57,275 nt of DNA. Source: Ignavibacteria bacterium UBA2333. Its GTDB lineage: Bacteria > Bacteroidota > Ignavibacteria > Kapaibacteriales > Kapaibacteriaceae. Each line of letters begins with the position of its first letter. Position 1 is the stretch's first letter. The translations under genes were made by a program, and so were the position numbers. The notes under the pieces were generated by a model, which ran no database searches, was not told where the DNA came from, and saw nothing but the letters and a program-made list of their open reading frames with translations. The DNA lies in the NCBI GenBank assembly GCA_002344895.1, contig DDUR01000018.1, positions 1-57,275 of the forward strand. The letters are read 5' to 3'. Shown in pieces: positions 8,341 through 16,481 of the stretch.

Positions 8341-9300
8341 ATGATCGTTCTCACCGGCGGTGCTGGATTTATTGGAAGCTGTTTCCTTGCTTCCCTGAAT
8401 GCATCAGGTAGAGATGACGTGCTTGTTGTTGACTCTCTCGGTACTGGCCAGAAATGGAAAAACATTGCTGGTCATTCGTTCCTTGACATTGTCAGTAAAG
8501 AAGCCTTTCGTGAAATGATGGCTGATGACGACGTTGACGATGTTGACGCCGTCATTCACATGGGAGCCTGTTCGTCGACGACGGAGTCCGATGCGGACTA
8601 TCTCTACGACAACAACTATCGCTATAGTGTTGAGGTGGCTGATCTCGCATTTCGAAAGTCAGCTCGCTTCATTTATGCGAGCTCGGCGGCAACGTATGGT
8701 AATGGCTCACGTGGCTATGCCGATACGACGATCGACCTCGAGCCACTGAACATGTACGGCTACTCAAAACACCGTTTTGATCTCTGGATTCGATCGAATG
8801 GATTCGACACCCAATGTGTTGGACTAAAGTTCTTTAATGTCTTTGGCCCAAACGAATATCACAAGGGTGATATGGCAAGTATGGTTCGAAAAGCCGTCGA
8901 TCAGATCCGTTCAACCGGAACTGTCCGATTGTTCCGTAGTGAACATCCAGACTATGAAGATGGTGGTCAAAAGCGTGACTTCGTCTATATCAAGGACGTT
9001 TGTGACGTAATGATGACACTTCTCGAACGCCCTGACATCAACGGAATCCTCAATATTGGAACAGGCTTGGCACGGACGTGGAATGATCTCATTCATGCTA
9101 CGTTTACGGCCATGAATCTGCCGGTATCGATTGAATATGTTGACATGCCACACGGCTTGGCACGGCAGTATCAGAACTTCACGGAAGCGGATATGTCAAC
9201 CGTTCGACGGTTGTTACCAGACGTTCGATTCCGGTCGCTCGAAGACTCCGTTACTGACTATGTCCAGGAATATCTCCTGAACGAACATCCTTATCTCTGA
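8341..9300 (+). CDS. hldD: ADP-L-glycero-D-manno-heptose 6-epimerase
   Basis: Short-chain dehydrogenase-fold enzyme that converts ADP-D-glycero- to ADP-L-glycero-manno-heptose for the LPS inner core. It has the NAD(P)-binding motif TGGAGFIG (5-12), SS at 114-115, the catalytic pair Tyr139/Lys143 in YGYSK, and HldD-type strings FFNVFGPNEYHKGDMAS and GGQKRDFVYI. Length 319 is normal. It sits inside the F-ATPase operon between atpA and atpG, with 4 bases to atpG, an unusual place. A general NAD-dependent sugar epimerase is the alternative, but the HldD strings are specific. Confidence 0.9.
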   Translation: MIVLTGGAGFIGSCFLASLNASGRDDVLVVDSLGTGQKWKNIAGHSFLDIVSKEAFREMMADDDVDDVDAVIHMGACSSTTESDADYLYDNNYRYSVEVADLAFRKSARFIYASSAATYGNGSRGYADTTIDLEPLNMYGYSKHRFDLWIRSNGFDTQCVGLKFFNVFGPNEYHKGDMASMVRKAVDQIRSTGTVRLFRSEHPDYEDGGQKRDFVYIKDVCDVMMTLLERPDINGILNIGTGLARTWNDLIHATFTAMNLPVSIEYVDMPHGLARQYQNFTEADMSTVRRLLPDVRFRSLEDSVTDYVQEYLLNEHPYL

Positions 9301-9304
9301 CACG

Positions 9305-10192
9305 ATGGCAACGCTCCGCGAAACTCGAACACGAATCACATCAGTCCGGAATACGTCGAAAATCACGCAAGCCATGCGAATGGTTGCTGCTGCAAAGCTT
9401 CGTCGTGCCCAGGATGCGATTACGTCCGCACGTCCATTTGCACAGCAGTTGCAGAAAATTCTTGGCAACCTTGCTGCTGCTGAAACGGACTTCGTTCATC
9501 CGTTTTTCGAATCACGCGCAGACGTACGTTCGGTTCTTGTTATCGCGGTTTCATCAGACCGAGGTCTCTGCGGAGCGTTTAACACGAATCTTCTCCGTGC
9601 TACAACACTTCGTCTTGAAGCAATCAAGAAGCAACATCCGGATGCCGTCATTACCATCATTCCGGTAGGACGCCGCGCTGTATCTGCGCTTCGTAAACGC
9701 TCTGAAGAAATTGTTCGTGAGTATCCAGACATCTTTTTGAAACTGGAGTTCACAACAGCGAAGGATATTGCTGAGTATTCAGCGGATGCCTTCCTCGGAG
9801 GTCGTGCTGATCGTGTTGAAATCATCTACAATGAATTTGTCAGCGTCATCCGTCAGGAACAACGTGCCCTCCAACTCCTGCCTATTGCGCCATCTATCGG
9901 CGAAGAGGCACAAAAGGCAACGACGGTTGTTGACTATATCTTCGAGCCAACACGAGCTGACATTCTGGATCAGCTATTACCAATCTACCTGAACATGCAG
10001 GTATGGCGTACGTTGCTCGAATCAAATGCAGCAGAACAGGCTGCACGAATGATGGCAATGGAGAATGCAACGAGTAATGCCAAGGACCTTATTAACTCGT
10101 TGCAGCTTATCTACAACAGAGAACGCCAGGCTGCCATCACGAAGGAAATGCTCGAAATCGTAGGTGGTGCTGAAGCCCTCTCGAATCAGTAA
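9305..10192 (+). CDS. atpG: ATP synthase F1 subunit gamma
   Basis: Central rotating shaft, 295 residues. N-terminal helix MATLRETRTRITSVRNTSKI followed by TQAMRMVAAAKLRRAQ, the middle SSDRGLCGAFNTN, and the C-terminal helix with ENATSNAKDLINSLQLIYNR and QAAITKEMLEIVGGAEAL are all family signatures. Last recognisable atp gene here; no atpD or atpC follows, consistent with the split atp loci of Bacteroidota and Chlorobi. Confidence 0.97.
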   Translation: MATLRETRTRITSVRNTSKITQAMRMVAAAKLRRAQDAITSARPFAQQLQKILGNLAAAETDFVHPFFESRADVRSVLVIAVSSDRGLCGAFNTNLLRATTLRLEAIKKQHPDAVITIIPVGRRAVSALRKRSEEIVREYPDIFLKLEFTTAKDIAEYSADAFLGGRADRVEIIYNEFVSVIRQEQRALQLLPIAPSIGEEAQKATTVVDYIFEPTRADILDQLLPIYLNMQVWRTLLESNAAEQAARMMAMENATSNAKDLINSLQLIYNRERQAAITKEMLEIVGGAEALSNQ

Positions 10193-10207
10193 CTCCTGAG
10201 TACAACT

Positions 10208-10744
10208 GTGAGCGCACGTCCTTCGTTCTTTTCACCGAAAGCTCTGTTGCTCACCGCCGCACTTGCCGTCGGTTACTATCTCCTGATCTCCGTGAAGATC
10301 GACAACGTCAATCCATACTATCCGTGGTATCACGGACGGATTGATGTGTATTACAGCAAGATGGATTCACTTGCAAAGATTACAACGTGGAGCGAGCGAA
10401 TGTTCGGGCGTCACATGACGAACTACGAGATACCACGTTTTATTCTTCGCAAACTCCGTCCGGGTGACACGGTCCTACTCCCGCCGATTGAGTATGGAGA
10501 TCTGTATACGCGGACACGTTCCTTCTGGACAGATCCACGGATCTTCACCTACATGACAACACTGTCACCCATCGTTGCGTACGATGACACGGCTCGCCGA
10601 CGGTCCGTCAACACCTACGTTAAACTGGAGCCACGAAGTATCAGCGTAGTGCGTCGAGGTGGTTCAACTGACATCGACTCCCTGCTTGCTGAATATGAAG
10701 ACGCCCGGCAACTAGCAAAAAAACCGCAGGCCGACGATGAATGA
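10208..10744 (+). CDS. unknown single-TM protein
   Basis: Not recognised. The 178-residue product has one N-terminal membrane helix (ALLLTAALAVGYYLLISV, about 12-30) and then a soluble part, probably periplasmic, with RPGDTVLLPPIEYGDLY in the middle and a charged tail. GTG start at 10208. It overlaps the next gene by 8 bases, so the two are probably translated together and may act together. Confidence 0.7.
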   Translation: MSARPSFFSPKALLLTAALAVGYYLLISVKIDNVNPYYPWYHGRIDVYYSKMDSLAKITTWSERMFGRHMTNYEIPRFILRKLRPGDTVLLPPIEYGDLYTRTRSFWTDPRIFTYMTTLSPIVAYDDTARRRSVNTYVKLEPRSISVVRRGGSTDIDSLLAEYEDARQLAKKPQADDE

Positions 10745-12107
10745 TGCCGGTCTTCAACTGTTCATCATCACATTCCTTCAGTTTGCTGCGGGAATGGGAA
10801 TTCTGGGAATGTGCCGTGTGACCATGCCACGTTCAGTGGCTATTCCCACATCGGTGATTCTCGGCATGTTTGTCCACTCCGTAGCCTTTTTCCTTGCCAG
10901 TCTGCTTGGTATCGGTGTATCACTTACAACAACAACCGTAACGGCAGTCATTTCGGCAATTGTGGTAAATGCCCCCTTGCCCCTTACCATCCCCATGTGG
11001 AAAGGGCTTCTCGCACGACCAACATGGAATGTGCGGATGTATGATGTGATGGCCTGGACACTCGGGGCATACATCCTGTTTATCGTTGTTTGGGGCACGT
11101 GGTATTGGCCTGTAACACCTTTTGATGCCATGGCGGGAATTGATCTCGTGGCACGTCAGGCAATTGAAGAGGGTACACTCAACAATTCAATCTACACACA
11201 TCCATCACTTGCCGGACGGTTGAGTAATCAACCGTACTACGCGCCGTTTGCCATGTTGCATCAGGTTATGACGCGTACGATGGGATTTGCCTATGGACAG
11301 TTGTGGTTAGCGGTTGCCAGCGTATCGTTTGCGGTGTTCTTTGCCGCATGGCTTCGGCGATACGTTCATCCGTTTATCGCATCTGCGACGTGGTTACTCA
11401 TACTCATTACGCCGGAATGGCTGGGATATCAATATCTCCTGCAGACCGACTTTATTAACGCCGTGTTTGTAGCGATGGGTGCAATGTTTACGATTGAGGC
11501 TATTCGCACATCTTCGGCGTCGTGGTTAGCTGCTGCAATAGTCCTTTTTGCCGGTGGATGTTGGTCGCGAACGGAAACGCCTATCATCGTTGGCTTTGGG
11601 TTAGTACTGGTCTTCTTGCCATTATCAAAACAGCTTGGTCAGCGAACAGCCGTGCTCTTCAGTGCAGGTACAGTAGCAGCCTGCTCGGTAATCTTTGCCC
11701 TTTGGCATGTGATCTGGTTTTCCGTCCTACCCGTACGACCGGACTCACTTACGGAACTGCGAATACCGGACGTAACGACATTTTTTACGGTCCTCACTGA
11801 TCTCTTCACAAACGTTCTTGCTGAGATTGGCCTGTGGGGATGGATTTTCCCGCTCGTCGTGCTCGCGGCTATTGTGTCCTTGATCCGTCACAAGCGCTTA
11901 GGACTTACCCTGCCATGGTTGTGGATGGGGGCCATTGTGCTTGGTCTTGTTCTTGTTGGCTCAATCTTTAGCAGTGCTGTTGTGGAACAGACGCTTCGGC
12001 GTGGTATCTTCAAGCTTGTTCCGCTTGTGGGACTTGCCCTTGTGACCACATCCTACGTTCAACAGCTGAGTGATCGTCTCATGACGTGGGAAGGTAAACG
12101 TCGTTAG
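10737..12107 (+). CDS. polytopic membrane protein, possibly glycosyltransferase-like
   Basis: A 456-residue protein with about eleven hydrophobic helices. A long loop after the third or fourth helix (PVTPFDAMAGIDLVARQAIE to NQPYYAPFAMLHQVMTR) carries Asp and His residues and resembles the first extracytoplasmic loop of GT-C fold mannosyltransferases (family 39-like), but no diagnostic motif is clear. It carries a copy of the dispersed G-rich motif at 10971-10987 that encodes NAPLPLT. Overlap with the upstream gene suggests a functional pair; substrate unknown. Confidence 0.7.
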   Translation: MNDAGLQLFIITFLQFAAGMGILGMCRVTMPRSVAIPTSVILGMFVHSVAFFLASLLGIGVSLTTTTVTAVISAIVVNAPLPLTIPMWKGLLARPTWNVRMYDVMAWTLGAYILFIVVWGTWYWPVTPFDAMAGIDLVARQAIEEGTLNNSIYTHPSLAGRLSNQPYYAPFAMLHQVMTRTMGFAYGQLWLAVASVSFAVFFAAWLRRYVHPFIASATWLLILITPEWLGYQYLLQTDFINAVFVAMGAMFTIEAIRTSSASWLAAAIVLFAGGCWSRTETPIIVGFGLVLVFLPLSKQLGQRTAVLFSAGTVAACSVIFALWHVIWFSVLPVRPDSLTELRIPDVTTFFTVLTDLFTNVLAEIGLWGWIFPLVVLAAIVSLIRHKRLGLTLPWLWMGAIVLGLVLVGSIFSSAVVEQTLRRGIFKLVPLVGLALVTTSYVQQLSDRLMTWEGKRR

Positions 12108-12113
12108 GAATAC

Positions 12114-12956
12114 ATGCCGAAGTTTCAGATCATCTTCTTCACAATCGTAGCCACAATACTCCTGTTGTGGTTTGTGAGTGCTGTTGTATCGAGAATCTTC
12201 GTGCGGCGGTCAATTCGCCGAATGTTGCAATCCGTTGGACAAACACCACTCCCGAGTTTCTCCTCGGACCTCGTGAGAAACCTTCCAGTAGCAGTGCAGC
12301 GATACCTGCATTATGCACTTAAGGACGGCCAGCCAAACATTCGATATGCCATCCTCAAACAACGTGCTACGTTCCGGCATCGACCAGATTCTCCTTGGAT
12401 GACAGTTAAGGCCACGGAATATCTCAGTGGTATGGAGCCTGGTTTTGTGTGGGATGCAGTATTACGTCATAACGCTGCCTGGTGGCGTACAGCAAAACTC
12501 AGCTACGTAAATGGTGAAGGCCACGGTCACATAAAGCTCTTTGGTGCCATAACGCTACAAGAGTTTGATGGTCCGGAGACGGACAGGTCGATGCTCTTCA
12601 GAGCACTCAGTGAACAGGTGTGGCTGCCAACGGGACTTCTTCCGGTGCGCACGTTGCGCTGGGAACATGTTGACGATATGACAGCTCGAGCAATCATCGC
12701 CGATGGTAAACATCGAGTAGAAGCATTGTTTACGATCAATGGAATTGGTGAAATTGATCGTATATCAACACGACACAAGTATCGTGATCACAAGAGTGGC
12801 TTTGAGCAGCAGGACTTTACGATGTTATGCAGAGAATGGCACGAGGTGGAAGGTGTGATGATTCCCACTGAAGTGCGATTTGTATGGAATACGCCGAAGG
12901 GTGATTTTGAGTACGGTATCTTTACCGTGACGCACGCCGAGTACTATTACAAGTGA
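12114..12956 (+). CDS. conserved hypothetical protein, DUF6544-like
   Basis: 280 residues with one N-terminal membrane helix (FFTIVATILLLWFVSAVVS) and a soluble domain. Strings such as LPVAVQRYLHYAL, EYLSGMEPGFVWDA, EQVWLPTGLLP and RWEHVDD recall the DUF6544 family; I rely on memory of that family and cannot confirm it. No catalytic role is known. Its end overlaps by 10 bases the end of the convergent squalene/phytoene synthase gene. Confidence 0.7.
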   Translation: MPKFQIIFFTIVATILLLWFVSAVVSRIFVRRSIRRMLQSVGQTPLPSFSSDLVRNLPVAVQRYLHYALKDGQPNIRYAILKQRATFRHRPDSPWMTVKATEYLSGMEPGFVWDAVLRHNAAWWRTAKLSYVNGEGHGHIKLFGAITLQEFDGPETDRSMLFRALSEQVWLPTGLLPVRTLRWEHVDDMTARAIIADGKHRVEALFTINGIGEIDRISTRHKYRDHKSGFEQQDFTMLCREWHEVEGVMIPTEVRFVWNTPKGDFEYGIFTVTHAEYYYK

Positions 12957-13888
12957 CGCGCACCAAAGAAAGCAGACGGAATACTACAAAGCTTTTGGAA
13001 CAGCGTCGTTGATGCCCGACGACGAAACACATCGTAGTCCATCTTCTCCACGACATCGAGAATTTTCTCGTAGTTCCGACTCATCAGGCGAACGGTTGGC
13101 CGAGCGTTACCATCAAGCAGCGAAATACCTGATTCTGCCTGATGATAGTATGACCGTGCTCGAGCCGTCTGAAACTCAAGAAGCGCACGTAATCCTGGTG
13201 TCATACGCCGTTGAAGAATGTCATCTTCCGAAACTCCGAAAGCACGAAGTTCTTCTTGCGGAAGATAGATCCTACCCATTGCCGCATCTTCACCAACATC
13301 ACGAATAATGTTTGTGAGCTGCATGGCTATACCAAGGTCAACAGCGCGTGGAAGGGCAGCGTCATCGTTGTAACCGAAAATTGGTGTTGTCATCAAACCA
13401 ACGACGGATGCAACCTTGTAGCAGTAGTTCTTCAATTCATCAAACGTGGCAAAACGATCAACGACCGTATCAAGAAGTACTCCTTCAATTAGTTCCTCTG
13501 GCAGATTTCTCGGTATATCAAATCTGCGTAACGTATCGTCCCAAGCCGTAAGGATTGCTTGTTCTTCAAAGCCCCCTAGGTCTTCCGGCCCCTTACCATC
13601 ATAAAGATTGTTAATACGCGTGCGCCAGCGATGTACAAGAACTGCAGCATCGGCCGGTGTCACATTTCCGGTTTGTGTAGCCACATCGACAAGATCGTCA
13701 ACCCAGCGGCAGAAGGCATACACAGCATAACATGCATTCCGCTTGGTACGTGGTAAAAACCGTGAAGCAAAGTAAAACGTCTTCGCATGCCGAAACGTAA
13801 GATTCCGACATTCTTCATAGGCCACCGTTGTATCAACGTGACCGCACACCCTCACGGCTGGGAATGTGGTAACTTGGCCACCCGTCAT
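12947..13888 (-). CDS. squalene/phytoene synthase family protein
   Basis: Head-to-head prenyl transferase of 313 residues that condenses two isoprenyl diphosphates. It shows the first Asp-rich motif in YAVYAFCRWVDDLVD (about 57-71), the second in LTNIIRDVGEDAAMGRIYLP (about 192-211), and the N-terminal TFYFASRFLP. Whether the product is phytoene, squalene or an HpnC/HpnD intermediate cannot be told; no other carotenoid or hopanoid gene is nearby. The ATG at 13888 is supported by GGAGGG four bases upstream. Only 10 bases separate it from the divergent radA start. Confidence 0.9.
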   Translation of the reverse strand: MTGGQVTTFPAVRVCGHVDTTVAYEECRNLTFRHAKTFYFASRFLPRTKRNACYAVYAFCRWVDDLVDVATQTGNVTPADAAVLVHRWRTRINNLYDGKGPEDLGGFEEQAILTAWDDTLRRFDIPRNLPEELIEGVLLDTVVDRFATFDELKNYCYKVASVVGLMTTPIFGYNDDAALPRAVDLGIAMQLTNIIRDVGEDAAMGRIYLPQEELRAFGVSEDDILQRRMTPGLRALLEFQTARARSYYHQAESGISLLDGNARPTVRLMSRNYEKILDVVEKMDYDVFRRRASTTLFQKLCSIPSAFFGARHL

Positions 13889-13892
13889 CTAA

Positions 13893-13898
13893 CCCTCC
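13893..13898 (-). promoter_or_regulatory. ribosome binding site of the prenyl synthase gene
   Basis: GGAGGG on the minus strand, four bases before the ATG at 13888. It fills the 10-bp gap to the divergent radA ATG (13899), so both promoters must lie within the opposite coding regions. Confidence 0.75.
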
Positions 13899-15260
13899 AT
13901 GAAAGCTCGAACAATCTACAGATGTTCCACATGCGGACACACAACACCCAGATGGATGGGAAAGTGCCCGGGATGTGGATCGTGGGAAACACTCATTGAA
14001 GAAGTCGACGAACGGGGTGGTAAAGCCGTAGTCGGGAAAGGGGCAAAGGGGCGCTCCGCTTCTGCCGTGGCAACGTCGTTGTCGGATGTTGATCTGTCAA
14101 CGGGACTTCGTATCCACACGAAGATTGCCGAGGTCGACCGTGTTCTTGGTGGCGGCTTGATGGCCGGAAGTATTGTGCTTGTTGGTGGTGATCCAGGAAT
14201 GGGTAAGAGCACACTCATGCTTCAGGTATGTGCCTCGGTACCATCAGCCCTGTATGTGACCGGTGAAGAGAGTCTCCAGCAGATACGTCAGCGTGCCGAC
14301 CGGCTTGGTATCGATGTTTCGGGTATTACGGTTGCCGCCGAGACGAACATTGAGGCAATAGTTACTCTGATGACGACGATGAAGCCGTCATTGGTTGTGA
14401 TTGATTCTGTGCAAACGATGACAACGGAACACCTTGAGTCGTCTGCAGGAAGTGTTGCCCAGGTGCGTGAGTGTACGGCACTCGTAACACGCGTAGCAAA
14501 AAGCACATCAACGCCTGTGATCGTGATTGGTCACGTCACAAAGGATGGTATGATCGCTGGCCCAAAGGTGCTCGAACACATGGTTGATACAGTCCTTCAG
14601 TTTGAAGGTGATGGTATGTATTCCTATCGAGTGTTACGCGCTATCAAGAACCGATATGGGTCAACAAACGAGATTGGTGTATTTGACATGACGTCAGAAG
14701 GCCTTGTCCAGGTAACAAATCCGAGTGAGGTCCTCTTAAGTAATCATCGTGCAGGAGAATCCGGAACGAGCATTGTAGCCGTTATGGAAGGGTCGCGCCC
14801 ATTACTCGTTGAAGTTCAGGCACTTGTCAGTCCGACGGGATATGCAGTACCTCAACGAGTTGCCACGGGTTTTGATGGACGGCGATTACAGATGATTCTG
14901 GCGGTACTCGAAAAGCGCGGTGGAGTCTCACTGCGACAAAGTGACGTCTTTGTGAACATTGCTGGTGGAATCTCAATACAGGATCCGGCCGTTGATATTG
15001 GTGTTGCTGTGGCACTCGTGAGCAGTGCGATGGACATACCGCTGGGATCGGGAATCGTACTTATGGGTGAAATCGGACTCACGGGAGAGGTGCGCCGAAT
15101 CGCATTTGCCGAACAGCGTGTTCAGGAGGCCGTGCGGCTCGGGTTAACGTCTGTTGTCGTACCACACGGTGTCGTAGACAGTATTTCTACGGGTGCGAGA
15201 CACTATCTTCGCCCGGTAGAACGTGTATCTGATGTCCTGCAAGCCGTACTGGCTTCGTAG
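13899..15260 (+). CDS. radA: DNA repair protein RadA
   Basis: Branch-migration ATPase that aids RecA recombination; 453 residues, normal length. N-terminal four-Cys zinc finger (C9, C12, C23, C26), Walker A GDPGMGKS at about 98-105, the RadA-specific KNRYGST near 250, and a C-terminal Lon-like domain without a protease dyad. A paired AAAGGGGC motif at 14037-14052 encodes GKGAKGR in the linker between zinc finger and ATPase core, a place that tolerates insertions. Its stop is followed after 32 bases by the sigma factor ATG. Confidence 0.97.
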   Translation: MKARTIYRCSTCGHTTPRWMGKCPGCGSWETLIEEVDERGGKAVVGKGAKGRSASAVATSLSDVDLSTGLRIHTKIAEVDRVLGGGLMAGSIVLVGGDPGMGKSTLMLQVCASVPSALYVTGEESLQQIRQRADRLGIDVSGITVAAETNIEAIVTLMTTMKPSLVVIDSVQTMTTEHLESSAGSVAQVRECTALVTRVAKSTSTPVIVIGHVTKDGMIAGPKVLEHMVDTVLQFEGDGMYSYRVLRAIKNRYGSTNEIGVFDMTSEGLVQVTNPSEVLLSNHRAGESGTSIVAVMEGSRPLLVEVQALVSPTGYAVPQRVATGFDGRRLQMILAVLEKRGGVSLRQSDVFVNIAGGISIQDPAVDIGVAVALVSSAMDIPLGSGIVLMGEIGLTGEVRRIAFAEQRVQEAVRLGLTSVVVPHGVVDSISTGARHYLRPVERVSDVLQAVLAS

Positions 15261-15277
15261 TGAATTCCGGTTATTGC

Positions 15278-15286
15278 AAGGAGGGA
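15278..15286 (+). promoter_or_regulatory. strong ribosome binding site deciding the sigma factor start
   Basis: AAGGAGGGA six bases before the ATG at 15293. It favours that start over the in-frame GTG at 15260 that overlaps the radA stop. Confidence 0.85.
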
Positions 15287-15292
15287 ACAAGT

Positions 15293-15934
15293 ATGGATCA
15301 GGAACGTCAAATCGACCCGGCAGTGCAGGGAAACCGGACCATATCGACGGATGAGGAACTCTTGCAACGGTCCCTCAACGGTGACGAAGCGGCCTTTGTG
15401 GCCATCGTACGCCGGTACAAGGACCCGATCACGAACTTCATCTACCGGTTCATCGGCAACTACGATGATGCCGTTGACATTGCTCAGGAGACCTTCGTAC
15501 GGGTCCATCGGTTTGGACACACCTTCCTAGGTGAAGTAAAGTTCAGCACGTGGCTCTATACGATTGCCTCGAACCTCGCGAAGAGTGAGCTTAAGCGGTA
15601 CCGACGGCGGTACGGCATGTCGCTCGCAGATGCCTTCTCGAAGAGTGATGATGACCAATCGTGGGACGTCCCGGACGACAGCTTTATGCCAGACGAACGA
15701 GTTGACAGAACGCGCATCGCACAGGAAGTGCAAAAAGCGCTGATGAAGGTCTCGCCAACGTATCGCGAGATGGTCATACTTCGAGATGTCCAGCAAATGT
15801 CGTACGAGGAAATCGCGGCAGTAACGGAGACGGAAATGGGCACGGTAAAAAGCCGCATTAATCGCGGCCGGGCCCAGCTTCAAACGGAACTGCGCGGCTT
15901 GTATAACGAACTTTTCCCGACGAACGATGTCTGA
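15293..15934 (+). CDS. ECF RNA polymerase sigma factor (sigma-E/RpoE-like)
   Basis: 213 residues, with a sigma-2 region (EAAFVAIVRRYKDPITNFIY, then DDAVDIAQETFVRVHR) that binds core polymerase and the -10 element. A linker of about 50 residues leads to a sigma-4 region with the helix-turn-helix YREMVILRDVQQMSYEEIAA to MGTVKSRINRGRAQL. This layout is that of group IV sigma factors that switch on envelope or stress regulons. It overlaps the following gene by 8 bases, the usual arrangement with an anti-sigma factor. Confidence 0.93.
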   Translation: MDQERQIDPAVQGNRTISTDEELLQRSLNGDEAAFVAIVRRYKDPITNFIYRFIGNYDDAVDIAQETFVRVHRFGHTFLGEVKFSTWLYTIASNLAKSELKRYRRRYGMSLADAFSKSDDDQSWDVPDDSFMPDERVDRTRIAQEVQKALMKVSPTYREMVILRDVQQMSYEEIAAVTETEMGTVKSRINRGRAQLQTELRGLYNELFPTNDV

Positions 15935-16379
15935 ACTACCCCGCATCTCGGCACCCGACGACTTTGAAGTCGCCGTCTTTGTTCGCACGGCACTTTCGAA
16001 GCTGCCGGAAGCACTCCCTCCGGACACGTTCGAACAGGATGTGCTGACAAAGGTCTATCCTCCACAGCCTGTCCCACAAGCAGCACCATCTGGTCGCTCA
16101 CCGTGGACACGAGCAATCCTTTGGTCGGCCGTAGCCATCGTTGGCATAGGTCTCACCTTGTCGGGAATTGCCTGGAACATGAATCCGTTTGGTTCTGATC
16201 AGGAAACACCGGCAGAAGAAACGACTCCGGCACGTTTGACGTCACCAACGTTGCCACCAGATGCCCTTAAGCCAGACACAATTGCAGCTGCTCCAGCAAC
16301 GAAGCCAGCGCCGACAACTAAGTCTGTAGCCAAGAAAAAACGGCGCAATAACGGTCCGAAGGTCGTTACAGGTTACTGA
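15927..16379 (+). CDS. single-TM protein, putative anti-sigma factor
   Basis: 150 residues: a short cytoplasmic N-terminal part (1-60), one membrane helix (AILWSAVAIVGIGLTLSGIA, about 66-85) and a Pro/Thr/Ala-rich outer part ending in a Lys/Arg-rich tail. No zinc-binding HxxxCxxC motif is present, so if it holds the sigma factor it does so without the ZAS fold. The role is inferred from topology and the 8-base overlap with the ECF sigma gene. Downstream, a small stem (16396-16401 with 16406-16411) lies before the next gene. Confidence 0.65.
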   Translation: MSELPRISAPDDFEVAVFVRTALSKLPEALPPDTFEQDVLTKVYPPQPVPQAAPSGRSPWTRAILWSAVAIVGIGLTLSGIAWNMNPFGSDQETPAEETTPARLTSPTLPPDALKPDTIAAAPATKPAPTTKSVAKKKRRNNGPKVVTGY

Positions 16380-16481
16380 TCATCGTGTCGTAACCAACGA
16401 TTTCCATCGTTACTTGCCCCTTTCGGGCCCTATCCCACACTGGCCTTCCGTATCTTGCCGTGTAGGAATCACACGCGCCCG

